Assembly: GCA_007133065.1 (NCBI GenBank)
Contig: SLNJ01000082.1
Location: 1-35,706, forward strand
Direction: 5' to 3'
Source: Opitutales bacterium
Lineage (GTDB): Bacteria > Verrucomicrobiota > Verrucomicrobiia > Opitutales > Oceanipulchritudinaceae
DNA: 35,706 nucleotides
Shown here: piece by piece, positions 26,608-34,931 of the stretch
How the letters are laid out: each line of letters opens with the position of its first letter
How positions within the stretch are numbered: the first letter of the stretch is position 1
Program-made: the position numbers and the translations under genes
The notes under the pieces: model-generated
What the model saw: the letters and a program-made list of their open reading frames with translations, nothing else
Database searches by the model: none
What the model was told of the DNA's origin: nothing

Positions 26608-28701
26608 ATGCCGTCCGCAAAAACCACCACCAGGAAAAAGTCCACAGCACCATCGAAAGCCCGGCGGTCCCGCACAACGGCCAAGCGCACGGGAACCACC
26701 TCCGCAGGAGGGAGCGATTCCAAACCCAGCGGCACCACCGCGCGCAAGGCCCCGGCGAAGAAAACCGCCGCCGGCAGCACTCCGATGAAAAAGAGCGCGT
26801 CCGGCACCACCTCCAAACAGAAGAAAGCCGCTCCCCGAAAGGCCAAATCGCGCCGGACCGCCGGAGAAAAGGAATCCACACACAGCCAGCCCACCGACAC
26901 CAATCGGAAATCGGCTAACAAGCGATCCCCCGCCACTTCGGACACCTCAAAAACCCGAAAACCGGCGGCACCGGCATCGGCGCAACCCGCAAAAGCGACC
27001 AAGCCCCGCGAGGAATCGCCGAACACCGGGGCCGCAGAGTTGCTTTTGAAAGGGCAGGTAAACGACCGCATCCGCAATCTCATCCGCCTCGCCAAGGAAC
27101 AGGGGTATCTGACCTTCAAGGATGTCAACAAAGCCCTCCCCTCCAGTATAGACACGCCCGATGATATCGAAAACGTGATCTCGATTCTCGAGAATCTCGA
27201 GATCGACATCATCGACGCCGAGGAGGTCGACAAGTACAAACAACGGCTCGCCGAGCACCAGCAGGAGGAGATGAAATCCTCCCAGTCCGACATCCTCGAC
27301 GACCCGGTTCGGATGTACCTCAAGCAAATGGGCCAGGTGCCGTTGCTGACGCGCGAGGAGGAGGTCGCAATCTCCAAACGAATCGAAGCCGCCGAGCAAC
27401 GCGCGCAGAATGAGCTCTTCTCCGTCGGATTCTCCGCCTGGTTTCAACTGGAAATCGCCCAGAAACTGCTCAACCGCGAGGAGCGTTTCGACCGGGTCGT
27501 ACTCGACAAGAAAGTTGAAAGCAGGGAACAGTATTTCCAGTCGCTTCCGAAACTGATCGAACAGGTCAAGGCTACACTCGACAAGATGGACCGCGCCTGG
27601 GATCAGGCCGAGGCCGCCTCCGACGAAACGACGCGGAAACGCGCATACAATCGCTATCGCAAACAGGAAGCCCTTCTGAAGCCGATCTTCCGGAAATTCT
27701 GCTTCAAACTCAAGGTCTTCGAGGAGTATCTCGAAACCCTCGACCCGTTGATGCGCGAGGTCACCGACCTGGTCGACCAGCTCGATCTCGCCGACAAGGT
27801 GAAGTCGCGACGCAGCCGGACCGCGGACATGACTCGCCTGCACAAGCGACTCGCCGCGATCGAACAGCAACTGCGCCTCAAACCGGAGGATTTCGCCCGA
27901 ATCGTCCGGGAGGTGCGAAAAGGGATGCGGCAGGCCCATCGGGCCAAGACTGAAATGGTCGAGGCCAACCTCCGCCTCGTCATCTCCATCGCGAAGAAAT
28001 ACACGAACCGGGGCCTCTCCTTCCTCGATCTCATCCAGGAAGGCAACATGGGGCTCATGAAGGCCGTCGAAAAATTCGAGTACCGCCGCGGTTACAAGTT
28101 TTCAACCTACGCCACCTGGTGGATTCGACAGGCGATTACCCGGTCGATCGCCGACCAGGCCCGGACGATTCGCATCCCCGTGCACATGATCGAAACCCTC
28201 AACAAGGTCATGCAAGTCCAGAAACAACTGTTGCAGGAGCTGGGACACGAGCCGACCGCCGAAGAGGTCGCGGAAGAGATGCAGCTTCCGGTCGAACGCG
28301 TCCAGGCGATCATGAAAATGGCTCAGCAACCGATCTCGCTACAGAGTCCGATCGGGGATTCGGAGGACACCAACTTCGGCGATTTCATTGAGGACAAGGG
28401 AGCGGAGAATCCGTACGATATGACGGCCTACTCACTCCTGCGCGAGAAGATCATGGATGTCCTCGACTCCCTCACCGACCGGGAACGCCGGGTGCTCTCC
28501 CTGCGCTTCGGCCTCGTCGACGGCTACAGCCGCACCCTCGAGGAGGTCGGCCGCCAGTTCAATGTCACGCGCGAGCGCATTCGCCAGATCGAAGCCAAGG
28601 CCCTGCGGAAAATGCGCCACCCGACCCGGATTCGCCAGCTACACGGTTTCTTCGAACCCGATCACGCCGGACATCAACTCGAGTCCGGCCAGACCTCCTG
28701 A
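26608..28701 (+). CDS. rpoD: Primary sigma factor (sigma-70, RpoD)
   Basis: A 697-residue housekeeping sigma factor. Residues 1-~140 are a low-complexity Lys/Ala/Ser/Thr-rich extension. Region 1.1 follows ([34 protein letters not shown]), then region 1.2 ([21 protein letters not shown]), a non-conserved segment, region 2 ([60 protein letters not shown], starting ~residue 451), region 3 ([10 protein letters not shown]..) and region 4 with the -35-binding HTH ([31 protein letters not shown]). The tail after region 4 is about 25 residues. Recognition helices are normal, so sigma-70-like promoters such as those noted in this window should be read. It is downstream of dnaG and upstream of tatA. 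Confidence 0.97.
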   Translation: MPSAKTTTRKKSTAPSKARRSRTTAKRTGTTSAGGSDSKPSGTTARKAPAKKTAAGSTPMKKSASGTTSKQKKAAPRKAKSRRTAGEKESTHSQPTDTNRKSANKRSPATSDTSKTRKPAAPASAQPAKATKPREESPNTGAAELLLKGQVNDRIRNLIRLAKEQGYLTFKDVNKALPSSIDTPDDIENVISILENLEIDIIDAEEVDKYKQRLAEHQQEEMKSSQSDILDDPVRMYLKQMGQVPLLTREEEVAISKRIEAAEQRAQNELFSVGFSAWFQLEIAQKLLNREERFDRVVLDKKVESREQYFQSLPKLIEQVKATLDKMDRAWDQAEAASDETTRKRAYNRYRKQEALLKPIFRKFCFKLKVFEEYLETLDPLMREVTDLVDQLDLADKVKSRRSRTADMTRLHKRLAAIEQQLRLKPEDFARIVREVRKGMRQAHRAKTEMVEANLRLVISIAKKYTNRGLSFLDLIQEGNMGLMKAVEKFEYRRGYKFSTYATWWIRQAITRSIADQARTIRIPVHMIETLNKVMQVQKQLLQELGHEPTAEEVAEEMQLPVERVQAIMKMAQQPISLQSPIGDSEDTNFGDFIEDKGAENPYDMTAYSLLREKIMDVLDSLTDRERRVLSLRFGLVDGYSRTLEEVGRQFNVTRERIRQIEAKALRKMRHPTRIRQLHGFFEPDHAGHQLESGQTS

Positions 28702-28763
28702 TCCGGCCGCTCCCATCCGGATATTGGTGTTTACAGCCCGCGAAATTCAAATAGAGTCACCCA

Positions 28764-29111
28764 ATGATGCACACGCTTGCACCCATCAGTGAACCGGCGT
28801 TTGTCGGCGGGATCGGCGGTCCCGAACTGCTGATTATACTCCTGATCATCCTGCTGCTGTTTGGGTCAAAAAAACTCCCGGAACTGGCCAAAGGGATGGG
28901 CAAGTCCATCCGGGAATTCAAGAAAGCCACCGAGGATGTGGAGAACGATTTCCGCTCCGCGATGGATGCGGCGGACGTCAACAAACCGCAGTCCGAATCG
29001 CCGAAGGAACGAGTGGAAACACCGGCCTCCGATAACGATGCTTCCCCGGATCCAGCACAGCACGAGAAACCGGCCGAGAAGGAGTCGGACAAGGCCGCGC
29101 CCCCCTCCTGA
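28764..29111 (+). CDS. tatA: Twin-arginine translocase subunit TatA/TatE family
   Basis: A 115-residue protein with one N-terminal membrane helix ([21 protein letters not shown]), the FG hinge, and an amphipathic helix [23 protein letters not shown], the hallmarks of TatA. The remaining ~55 residues are acidic and Pro/Glu/Lys-rich, as usual for the cytoplasmic tail. TatA forms the pore-like assembly for folded proteins carrying RR signals; tatC is not in the window. Two adjacent ATG codons (28764, 28767) are possible starts. It lies 62 bp after rpoD. Confidence 0.93.
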   Translation: MMHTLAPISEPAFVGGIGGPELLIILLIILLLFGSKKLPELAKGMGKSIREFKKATEDVENDFRSAMDAADVNKPQSESPKERVETPASDNDASPDPAQHEKPAEKESDKAAPPS

Positions 29112-29113
29112 AT

Positions 29114-29162
29114 CTGGCGCGCTCTGAAGCGCCGGCGCCGCAACTTCCGGGTAAACCCGGGA
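29114..29162. terminator. Two hairpins between convergent tatA and pseudopilin gene
   Basis: CTGGCGC (29114-29120) pairs with GCGCCGG (29129-29135), and TTCCGGG (29145-29151) with CCCGGGA (29156-29162) around a TAAA loop. They follow the tatA stop by 3 and 34 bp. No T-tract. The remaining gap to 29259 carries nothing recognisable. Confidence 0.55.
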
Positions 29163-29259
29163 TTACATGCATGCGGTGCACGCCCCGGGAGATCAAGCCC
29201 TCCGTTTAGGCGGATTCAAGAGAGTCCAATCGAAGGCGGCAACGAACATCCTTCTCCCA

Positions 29260-30696
29260 TCACTGCAGCGCGGCCCGGACGGCATCGAAGCTGATGCGCT
29301 GCCCGGCCGCATGCAACTCCTTCCAGGAAACCATTTTGAAAGATCCGTCCGCGAATTCGGGGGCCAGGGCTTCGTCGTAATGGAACCCATAGTTTGAACT
29401 ACCCCCGTTGATCTGAACCTCCTGGGCTACCACCGCTCCGTAAAACGCTCCGTCGCTTCCGCCTCCACCCATCGTGAAATGGGCATTGGGGGCGTAGACG
29501 GCAGCCGCCAGCTGGCCGTTCCCCTGAAGGCTGATCGATTGGCCGCCCGATTCGGGATTGGTTCCGAACAGAAGGAAATTCTGGGCGATCCCGGGATTCA
29601 GCACGGTTCCGTTGTTGACCGCTGTGTTTCCTCCCATGCTGACATCGCCGCCGACATAGACGGTCACGTTCGCTCCATCCGCCAACGTGATCTCGCTCTG
29701 GCCTCCCAGGCTGATATCCCCGTCAACCACGAGCGTGACGTCCCCGCGGATAGTAAGATGCTCCTGTCCGCTCAGGCTGTATTCGCTGAGCTTGTAGAAC
29801 GTCGACTCGCCGTCCTCGCCCATGTAACGCTGGTGCGGCGGAGCGACAGCATGATTTGTGTAATGAACCACGGGCGTTTCCGGAGGTTCGATGTCCTTGA
29901 AATCCGCGGAAAAATCCGTCGATACACGGTTCGGGTCGATGCCGTCATTATCTGCAAGCACCTGAGGGTCGGAGTCCTTCCCCCAGATCATGCCGTTCGG
30001 GCCGACATCCGGGTCCTCCTTCCCCGTCGCCACGGTCCCGAAGACGTTGGCGTTGCCGACGACCACGGAATCCAGGTCGATGGAAGCGGATCCGATCGAA
30101 CCATTGTCATTCGGTTGTGCCGCGTTATAGGGCGCGATCGAGGAATCGAAACTGTCCACCGTGAAGTTATTCCCGTTCAAGGTAATCGTATCGCGCGCGA
30201 CCATGCCGCTCGAGAAAAGCGAGCGTGGCTCCAGCTCAATCTCAAGCTGCCTCACGTGCCGGCGATTCCAATTTCCTCCGGTTTCGATCTCGGCCTCGAC
30301 GTGGATCATCGGGAGACGGGTCATCGGGTATGAGAGCACCACGACATACGAACCCTTGCGGCCGCTCCCCAGATCAATCCCCTGAAATTGTGCTGCGAAC
30401 TGAGCCGTCTCGAACTCGACCCAGGAATCCCACTCCTCGCGGTTCAGCACCCACGTCGCCTCCTCCGCCCCGGCCTCCGCGAGATTCAGGAGCGCGTTCT
30501 GCAAGTAGGCGCTGTCGGAGACCCGGATGTCGCCGGCAGTCAGCTGCAGGTACCCAACCGCCACGCTTCCCATGATCATCGCGAGCAAAAGGGTCACCAG
30601 CAACACGGACCCCTTGATCCGGGCAGGACGGTACCATGGGGCACGCTCCTGCGGTGAAGGGCTTGTCGACTCCGGTTCCATTCTCGTTGACTTCAT
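29260..30696 (-). CDS. PilX-like pilus assembly protein, copy 1
   Basis: A 478-residue protein with a basic N-terminus and a membrane helix beginning at GSVLLVTLLLAMIMGSVAVGYLQLTAGD, then NLAEAGAEEATW, the pattern of PilX-type minor pilins (hydrophobic helix without a classical FTLxE site, followed by an AEAG segment). The rest is rich in Gly, Asn and hydrophobics with repeated short turns (GDVTLVVDGDISLGGQSEITLADGANVTVYVGGDV), suggesting a beta-solenoid, and includes QLAAAVYAPNAHFTMGGGG and GGSSNYGFHYDE. Such C-terminal domains occur in Verrucomicrobiota-type proteins of unknown function (possibly DUF7305). GGAG six bases before the ATG supports this start. It is the last gene of the cluster and closely related to the copy at 31944-33377. 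Confidence 0.82.
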   Translation of the reverse strand: MKSTRMEPESTSPSPQERAPWYRPARIKGSVLLVTLLLAMIMGSVAVGYLQLTAGDIRVSDSAYLQNALLNLAEAGAEEATWVLNREEWDSWVEFETAQFAAQFQGIDLGSGRKGSYVVVLSYPMTRLPMIHVEAEIETGGNWNRRHVRQLEIELEPRSLFSSGMVARDTITLNGNNFTVDSFDSSIAPYNAAQPNDNGSIGSASIDLDSVVVGNANVFGTVATGKEDPDVGPNGMIWGKDSDPQVLADNDGIDPNRVSTDFSADFKDIEPPETPVVHYTNHAVAPPHQRYMGEDGESTFYKLSEYSLSGQEHLTIRGDVTLVVDGDISLGGQSEITLADGANVTVYVGGDVSMGGNTAVNNGTVLNPGIAQNFLLFGTNPESGGQSISLQGNGQLAAAVYAPNAHFTMGGGGSDGAFYGAVVAQEVQINGGSSNYGFHYDEALAPEFADGSFKMVSWKELHAAGQRISFDAVRAALQ

Positions 30697-30735
30697 CGTG
30701 ATCTCCGTGGCGGCACCTGTGCCTGTTCTTTGTTC

Positions 30736-31284
30736 CTAGTTGCTGACGTCCTTGTTGCGCAGCGTGAAGCGCGCGGATATCAGGTGGTTGGTGTGTTCGA
30801 GTTGCAGAACACGACGGACCATCTCCGCGTCCAGCTGAATAATCTTGGCATCGGTGAGGCTTTCCGTCTCGTCTCCGTGGAGGTTGAAATAGCGGATTTC
30901 CACACTCTCGACATCGCTGAGAACAGATCGTTCACCGTCGGGTCCGGTTCGCCGAAACTCGCCGCCGTTTTGCCCCGACACGTAAGTGTAGGTGATATCG
31001 ACGCTCTCCGGCAGACGCAGCGTCATGGACGTTGACGCCAGGCTCGTCACCTCCCGCGCCATCCGCACATCCCGCGCAAACTGCTCGACGGCAATCCGGC
31101 TCTGACTGTTCATCTCGACATAGTTGCCCACTCCGTACGACGTGCGCAGAACAAAGATAAATGCGGAGATCACCGCGGCCGTCAGCATGCCCGCGAACGC
31201 CGTACCCACAATCAGCTCGGCAAGCGTGAACCCCCGGCGGGACGGGTTGGGAGCGTATTCACGGTGGAGGGGGGTCGCTTTCAT
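30736..31284 (-). CDS. Type IV pseudopilin, PilW-like
   Basis: A 182-residue protein with an 18-residue basic leader ending SRRG and then FTLAELIVGTAFAGMLTAAVISAFIFVL, the class III prepilin signal cut after Gly by PilD with Glu at +5. The body (EQFARDVRMAREVTSL..., EIRYFNLHGD, RRVLQLEHTNHLISARFTLRNKDV) is like PilW/GspJ-type minor pilins. The start at 31284 is 11 bp after the PilV-like stop. Acts in the periplasm/pilus with its neighbours. Confidence 0.88.
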   Translation of the reverse strand: MKATPLHREYAPNPSRRGFTLAELIVGTAFAGMLTAAVISAFIFVLRTSYGVGNYVEMNSQSRIAVEQFARDVRMAREVTSLASTSMTLRLPESVDITYTYVSGQNGGEFRRTGPDGERSVLSDVESVEIRYFNLHGDETESLTDAKIIQLDAEMVRRVLQLEHTNHLISARFTLRNKDVSN

Positions 31285-31295
31285 TCCATGCGTCC

Positions 31296-31808
31296 TCAGT
31301 TGATCGTCCGGTAGTAATAATCGTTGAGGCCCTCTTTCGTGATCAGGGTCATGAATTCCCGCTGGTGGGAGCGGCCTCCGTTGTCCTTCCAGTCGACCCG
31401 CACCCGTACCCGCACCTGACCGTCCCGCGTCGAATCCACCAGGCGAGTGCAGGTGTACCGGTCGCCGACCAAGTCGGTGAAGCGTGTGTCGGGATCGAAG
31501 TCCCCTTCCGCCGGCAGATCCTGGATCTCCGCCCATTTCTTCATCCGGAGCGTCTCCATCTCGCTCTGCATGATCTGCGAAACACGGGCGTAGTCCCGCG
31601 AGATCTCGACCACGGCCACACCCTGCCCCATGACCGAGAAGACCGAAGCCACGACCAAGCCCAGGACGGCAAAGCCGACCACGACCTCGGCCAGGGTGAA
31701 TCCGGCAGGCGATGCGCCCTCTCGATTATGCCCCAATATCTTCACAGCCCCAATGTTGGAACGCCGCCACAACTGCGGCGTGCATACCCCTGATTTCAAG
31801 CACAACAT
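31296..31808 (-). CDS. Type IV pseudopilin, PilV/GspI-like; start uncertain
   Basis: The prepilin signal SPAG|FTLAEVVVGFAVLGLVVASVFSVMG is clear, followed by ISRDYARVSQIMQSEMETLRMKKWAEIQDLP and a C-terminal sheet (RYTCTRLVDSTRDGQVRVRVRVDWKDNGG), the pattern of PilV/GspI-type proteins. From the ATG at 31808 the leader would be 36 residues, unusually long. The perfect -10 box at 31807-31812 overlaps that ATG, so if that promoter is real the true start is downstream: GTG at 31745 (15-residue leader) or TTG at 31736 are candidates. From 31808 the protein has 170 residues. Neighbours are the PilW-like gene 11 bp downstream and a PilX-like gene 135 bp upstream. Confidence 0.85.
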   Translation of the reverse strand: MLCLKSGVCTPQLWRRSNIGAVKILGHNREGASPAGFTLAEVVVGFAVLGLVVASVFSVMGQGVAVVEISRDYARVSQIMQSEMETLRMKKWAEIQDLPAEGDFDPDTRFTDLVGDRYTCTRLVDSTRDGQVRVRVRVDWKDNGGRSHQREFMTLITKEGLNDYYYRTIN

Positions 31809-31834
31809 TATACCGGATTCTTAGTGATTTTGAA
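31807..31834 (-). promoter_or_regulatory. Internal promoter of the pseudopilin cluster
   Basis: On the minus strand TTCAAA (31834-31829) and a perfect TATAAT (31812-31807) are 16 bp apart. Transcription would begin near 31800, inside the longest PilV reading frame, giving pilV-pilW-pilX1 their own promoter. Confidence 0.5.
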
Positions 31835-31943
31835 AGTGCCGTCACCGGACATTTTCAACCCCACCAAATCAGGGCTGTACATCCCTATCATGCCATGAGC
31901 ATGATTCCTTTGTTTGCTTCGCTTCAGATTCAGAGGCGTCGTA

Positions 31944-33377
31944 CTATTGCAGGGACGCCCAGACAGGCTCGAAGTCGATGCGATCCTCTGCCGCGTGCAA
32001 CTCGCGCCATGCGATCATCTTGTAGGAACCGTCCTCGAACAGCGATCGGAGCGATTCATCGTAGTGAAAACCGTAGCTTGAACTCCCGCCATTCACAAGG
32101 ATGGTGTGCGCCACGACCGCTCCGAAGCACCCGCCATCGACTCCCCCTCCGTTCATGGTGAAAACCGCATTCGGCGCGTACACCGCGGCCGCCAGCTGCC
32201 CGTTGCCCTGGAGGCTGATCTCCTGGCCCCCCGCGGTCTGATTCGTACCGAATACGACAAAGTCTTTTGGGAAACCGGGGGACTCCACCGTTCCGTTGTT
32301 GACGGCTCCGTTTCCCCCGACTTTGAAATCGCCGCCGACGTAGACGGTGACTTTTGCATTCTCAGCAAGAGTGATCTCGGTCTGTCCACCCATTGCGATG
32401 CCGCCGTCGACAACCAGGGTCACGTCACCGTGTATTGTGAGAGTATCCTGTCCGCTCATATCCAGGCTGTCGAAGTGCCAAAAGGACTCCGTACCGTCGA
32501 ACCCCATGGTGCGGTGCTTCCCCGCGCCGCCGAGATCCAACACGCCGTAGTAGATCAGGGGCGTCTCGGGGGCGTGAATCTCTTTGAAGTCTGCTGAGAA
32601 GTCGGTCGACACCCGACTCCAGTCGACATTCTCATCCGGTTCCAGGATCGAATCCTTCCCGTAGATCTTCCCATTCGGACCGATGTCGGGCAATTCTCCC
32701 CCCGTCGCGACGGTTCCGAAAATATTCGCATTGCCGAGATCCACGGACAGCTCGAACGACGCCGAACCGACCGACCCTTGGTCGTTCGGGTTGGTCGGAT
32801 CGTATGGTGCGAGCGTTGAATCATAGCTGTTCACGTGGAAGTTGTTCCCGTTCATCGTGATCGCGTCCCGTGCCACCATGCCGTTCGCAAAGAGCGAACG
32901 CTGCCACAGCTCAATCTCGAGTTGCTTGGTGAACTCTCGCCCCTCCGGCGTCCGGACGGTGCTTTCAACGTGGATGATCGGCTCCAGTGTCGTCGGAAAC
33001 GAGAGGGAGACGATGAAGGATCCCTGCCGCCCCGAACCGGCGTCAAACCCATTGGTCTCCATGGCGAACCGCGCGGTCTCGTATTCAACCCAGGTGTCCC
33101 ACGCCTGGTTGTTCAGCGCCCACGTCGCCTCCTCCGCACCGGCCTCCGCCAGATTGAGAAGAACGTTCTGCAGATACGCGCTGTCGGAGATGCGAACATC
33201 GCCGGCGGTCAACTGCAGGTATCCGACGGAGACGCTGCCCATGATCATCGCGAGCAATAAGGTGACGAGCAAGGTCGATCCCTTCCGGCGGCGCTCCCGG
33301 CACCAGACGGCAATCGGGTGGCGCAGAAAAGCCTCTTGGAGCCGGACTGATTCTGCCTGAGTCTTCCCCTCTCTCAT
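31944..33377 (-). CDS. PilX-like pilus assembly protein, copy 2
   Basis: A 477-residue paralogue of the product of 29260-30696. The N-terminal helix GSTLLVTLLLAMIMGSVSVGYLQLTAGD is nearly identical, and the C-terminal domain keeps GDVTLVVDGGIAMGGQTEITLAENAKVTVYVGGDF, QLAAAVYAPNAVFTMNGGG and the GGSSSYGFHYDE end. The ATG at 33377 has GGAGG five bases upstream and gives an N-terminus matching the paralogue in length. A TTG at 33398 with AAGGAG six bases upstream is an alternative start that adds seven residues. It heads the cluster, behind a strong promoter. Confidence 0.82.
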   Translation of the reverse strand: MREGKTQAESVRLQEAFLRHPIAVWCRERRRKGSTLLVTLLLAMIMGSVSVGYLQLTAGDVRISDSAYLQNVLLNLAEAGAEEATWALNNQAWDTWVEYETARFAMETNGFDAGSGRQGSFIVSLSFPTTLEPIIHVESTVRTPEGREFTKQLEIELWQRSLFANGMVARDAITMNGNNFHVNSYDSTLAPYDPTNPNDQGSVGSASFELSVDLGNANIFGTVATGGELPDIGPNGKIYGKDSILEPDENVDWSRVSTDFSADFKEIHAPETPLIYYGVLDLGGAGKHRTMGFDGTESFWHFDSLDMSGQDTLTIHGDVTLVVDGGIAMGGQTEITLAENAKVTVYVGGDFKVGGNGAVNNGTVESPGFPKDFVVFGTNQTAGGQEISLQGNGQLAAAVYAPNAVFTMNGGGVDGGCFGAVVAHTILVNGGSSSYGFHYDESLRSLFEDGSYKMIAWRELHAAEDRIDFEPVWASLQ

Positions 33378-33480
33378 GTCAACCTCCATATGTCCCAACG
33401 TGAACTCCTTGTGAGATCGTCCTGCGCGACATCAGACTCACGAACGCAAGACGGTCTGTAGGTGAATCAATCATGAGAGG

Positions 33481-33508
33481 ATTATCCACAAACCAGGAAT
33501 AGAGTCAA
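33481..33508 (-). promoter_or_regulatory. Strong sigma-70-type promoter of the pseudopilin cluster
   Basis: On the minus strand TTGACT (33508-33503), a 16-bp spacer and GATAAT (33486-33481) each match 5/6 of consensus. Transcription would begin near 33474, about 100 bp before the PilX-like gene. Confidence 0.65.
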
Positions 33509-33510
33509 GA

Positions 33511-33566
33511 CCCTATTTTAGGCAAATATTATCACCTAGCTAGGGCTAGATTGATATACTATTAGG
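33511..33566 (-). promoter_or_regulatory. Phased TAGG inverted repeats, possible activator/operator sites
   Basis: CCTATTTTAGG (33512-33522), the perfect palindrome CCTAGCTAGG (33535-33544) and CTATTAGG (33559-33566) have centres ~22-23 bp apart, immediately upstream of the -35. This AT-rich block stands out from the GC-rich surroundings. The rest of 33399-33653 shows no gene. Confidence 0.45.
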
Positions 33567-33653
33567 CCCCAGGAATGAACCCTACGAGTCCGGGATCCTG
33601 CGACGGGGGGTACTCAGCGGTGCCGAGACGGTTTCCAGACCGGCATTTCCGGA

Positions 33654-34322
33654 TCACTTCATCTCGTGGGTGATGTGCCTGCCGTATATTGCCGCGGCCT
33701 CGGTTCGCCGATGGACGCCCAGCTTGTCGAGCGCGTTGCTGAGGTAATTCTTGACCGTCTTGTCGCTGAGCGCGAGCGCCGCTCCGATCTCCTTGTTCGT
33801 CTTACCCTCAGCCACGAGGGCCAGGACACGCCGCTCCTGCCGCGAAAGCAACAGGATCCGTTTCTCGGGAGAATCCTCCCGATCCGTTTTGATCCGATTG
33901 AGCACACGGTCGGTAATCGCCGGTGCAAGGATGGACTTCCCCTCGTGCACTTGCTCGATTGCGTCGACCAGGGTTTCGGAATCGGCATCCTTTAACAGAA
34001 AGCCGTTCACGCCGGCCGCGATCGACTCGAATATCGACACATCATCCGTGTACGAAGTCAGAACGAGGAATTTGACGGCGGGAACCTTGCGACGAATCGG
34101 ATCGCACGCCGTATAACCCGCGCCGTCCGGCAACCGGATGTCCAGGACGATCACGTCCGGCTGAACCGATTCCGCCTCCCGGATCGCCTCCGCGATCGAA
34201 GCCGCATACCCGGCGATCCGAATACTTGCGAATTTCGAAAGAAGATGCCCCAGGCCAACGCGAACCATCTGGTGGTCATCGACGAGCAGGACTCGGATAG
34301 CGGACTCGGGTGTCTTTGTCAT
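33654..34322 (-). CDS. NarL/DevR-type response regulator
   Basis: A 222-residue two-domain regulator. The receiver has D15/D16 (VDDHQMVRVGL), phospho-acceptor D61 (VIVLDIRLPDG), T89/S90 and K111 (FLLKDA). The LuxR-type HTH reads LSRQERRVLALVAEGKTNKEIGAALALSDKTVKNYLSNALDKLGVHRRTEAA, close in pattern to DevR/NarL. No kinase is nearby. The ATG at 34322 gives the usual short lead into the receiver; a GTG at 34361 overlaps the upstream stop as GTGA and would add 13 residues, so coupling to the upstream gene is possible. It lies just upstream of the pseudopilin promoter, on the same strand; regulation of that cluster is an inference only. Confidence 0.92.
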   Translation of the reverse strand: MTKTPESAIRVLLVDDHQMVRVGLGHLLSKFASIRIAGYAASIAEAIREAESVQPDVIVLDIRLPDGAGYTACDPIRRKVPAVKFLVLTSYTDDVSIFESIAAGVNGFLLKDADSETLVDAIEQVHEGKSILAPAITDRVLNRIKTDREDSPEKRILLLSRQERRVLALVAEGKTNKEIGAALALSDKTVKNYLSNALDKLGVHRRTEAAAIYGRHITHEMK

Positions 34323-34357
34323 GTTGCAGCGATTGTGCGGGAAAGCGCCCCCGGGAA

Positions 34358-34867
34358 TCACACCAGCGCCTGCAAGGCGTCCTGCAATGGCAGGAGTTCC
34401 TCAGGTTGAAACGCGACCGCCGGGACGTCGTATTCCTCGCCGGACTTGACATGCCGGTAGCGTCCGCGGACTCCGCGGACCGGACGCAGCACGCGTTTGC
34501 GGTCCAGCATAAGCGCCAGCAGGTGCTTCAACAACGGCACCGAAACGGCGGGAACACCGCCGGCGAGAGTCTCGGCTTCCGAGGCCTCCGCATCCGTCAG
34601 CGCAAAAAACAGGTCCTCGGCGCTGCTGACCGCCTGCCGGCGAGCAACAGCTTCCGACTCCACATCGCGCTCACGCACACGCCGCACCCAGCGGCAGAGA
34701 ACCGTTCCCTCAACCGGATGGTTCACCGATTCCGACTCCAGAAGATCGAGCCGCTGCATCGCGCCGTCTGCATCCAGGAAGAGCAGGCACACAATCGATT
34801 GACCGGGTTGAAAAACCGCGCCCGAGTGCGCACTTTGTCTTGCAATGGGTTTGAGGTGCAATTCCAT
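34358..34867 (-). CDS. Conserved hypothetical protein
   Basis: A 169-residue soluble protein without signal peptide or membrane helix. It begins MELHLKPIARQSAHSG and has CLLFLDADGAMQRLDLLESE, then CRWVRRVRERDVESEAVARRQAVSSAEDLFFAL, a segment VPLLKHLLALMLDRKRVLRP, and RYRHVKSGEEYDVPAVAF. I believe similar proteins occur in Verrucomicrobiota, but no function is known to me. Its stop overlaps a possible GTG start of the response regulator, and both share a promoter, so it may act with that regulator. Confidence 0.75.
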   Translation of the reverse strand: MELHLKPIARQSAHSGAVFQPGQSIVCLLFLDADGAMQRLDLLESESVNHPVEGTVLCRWVRRVRERDVESEAVARRQAVSSAEDLFFALTDAEASEAETLAGGVPAVSVPLLKHLLALMLDRKRVLRPVRGVRGRYRHVKSGEEYDVPAVAFQPEELLPLQDALQALV

Positions 34868-34887
34868 AACGGCTCGTTTCAGTCTCC

Positions 34888-34915
34888 ACTATAAATAAAC
34901 GCCAAAGAGGGCCAA
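34888..34915 (-). promoter_or_regulatory. Promoter of the hypothetical-response regulator operon
   Basis: On the minus strand TTGGCC (34915-34910), 16 bp, then TATAGT (34893-34888; 5/6). Transcription would start near 34881, 14 bp before the ATG at 34867. Confidence 0.5.
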
Positions 34916-34931
34916 GAGCAACATTAAGACA

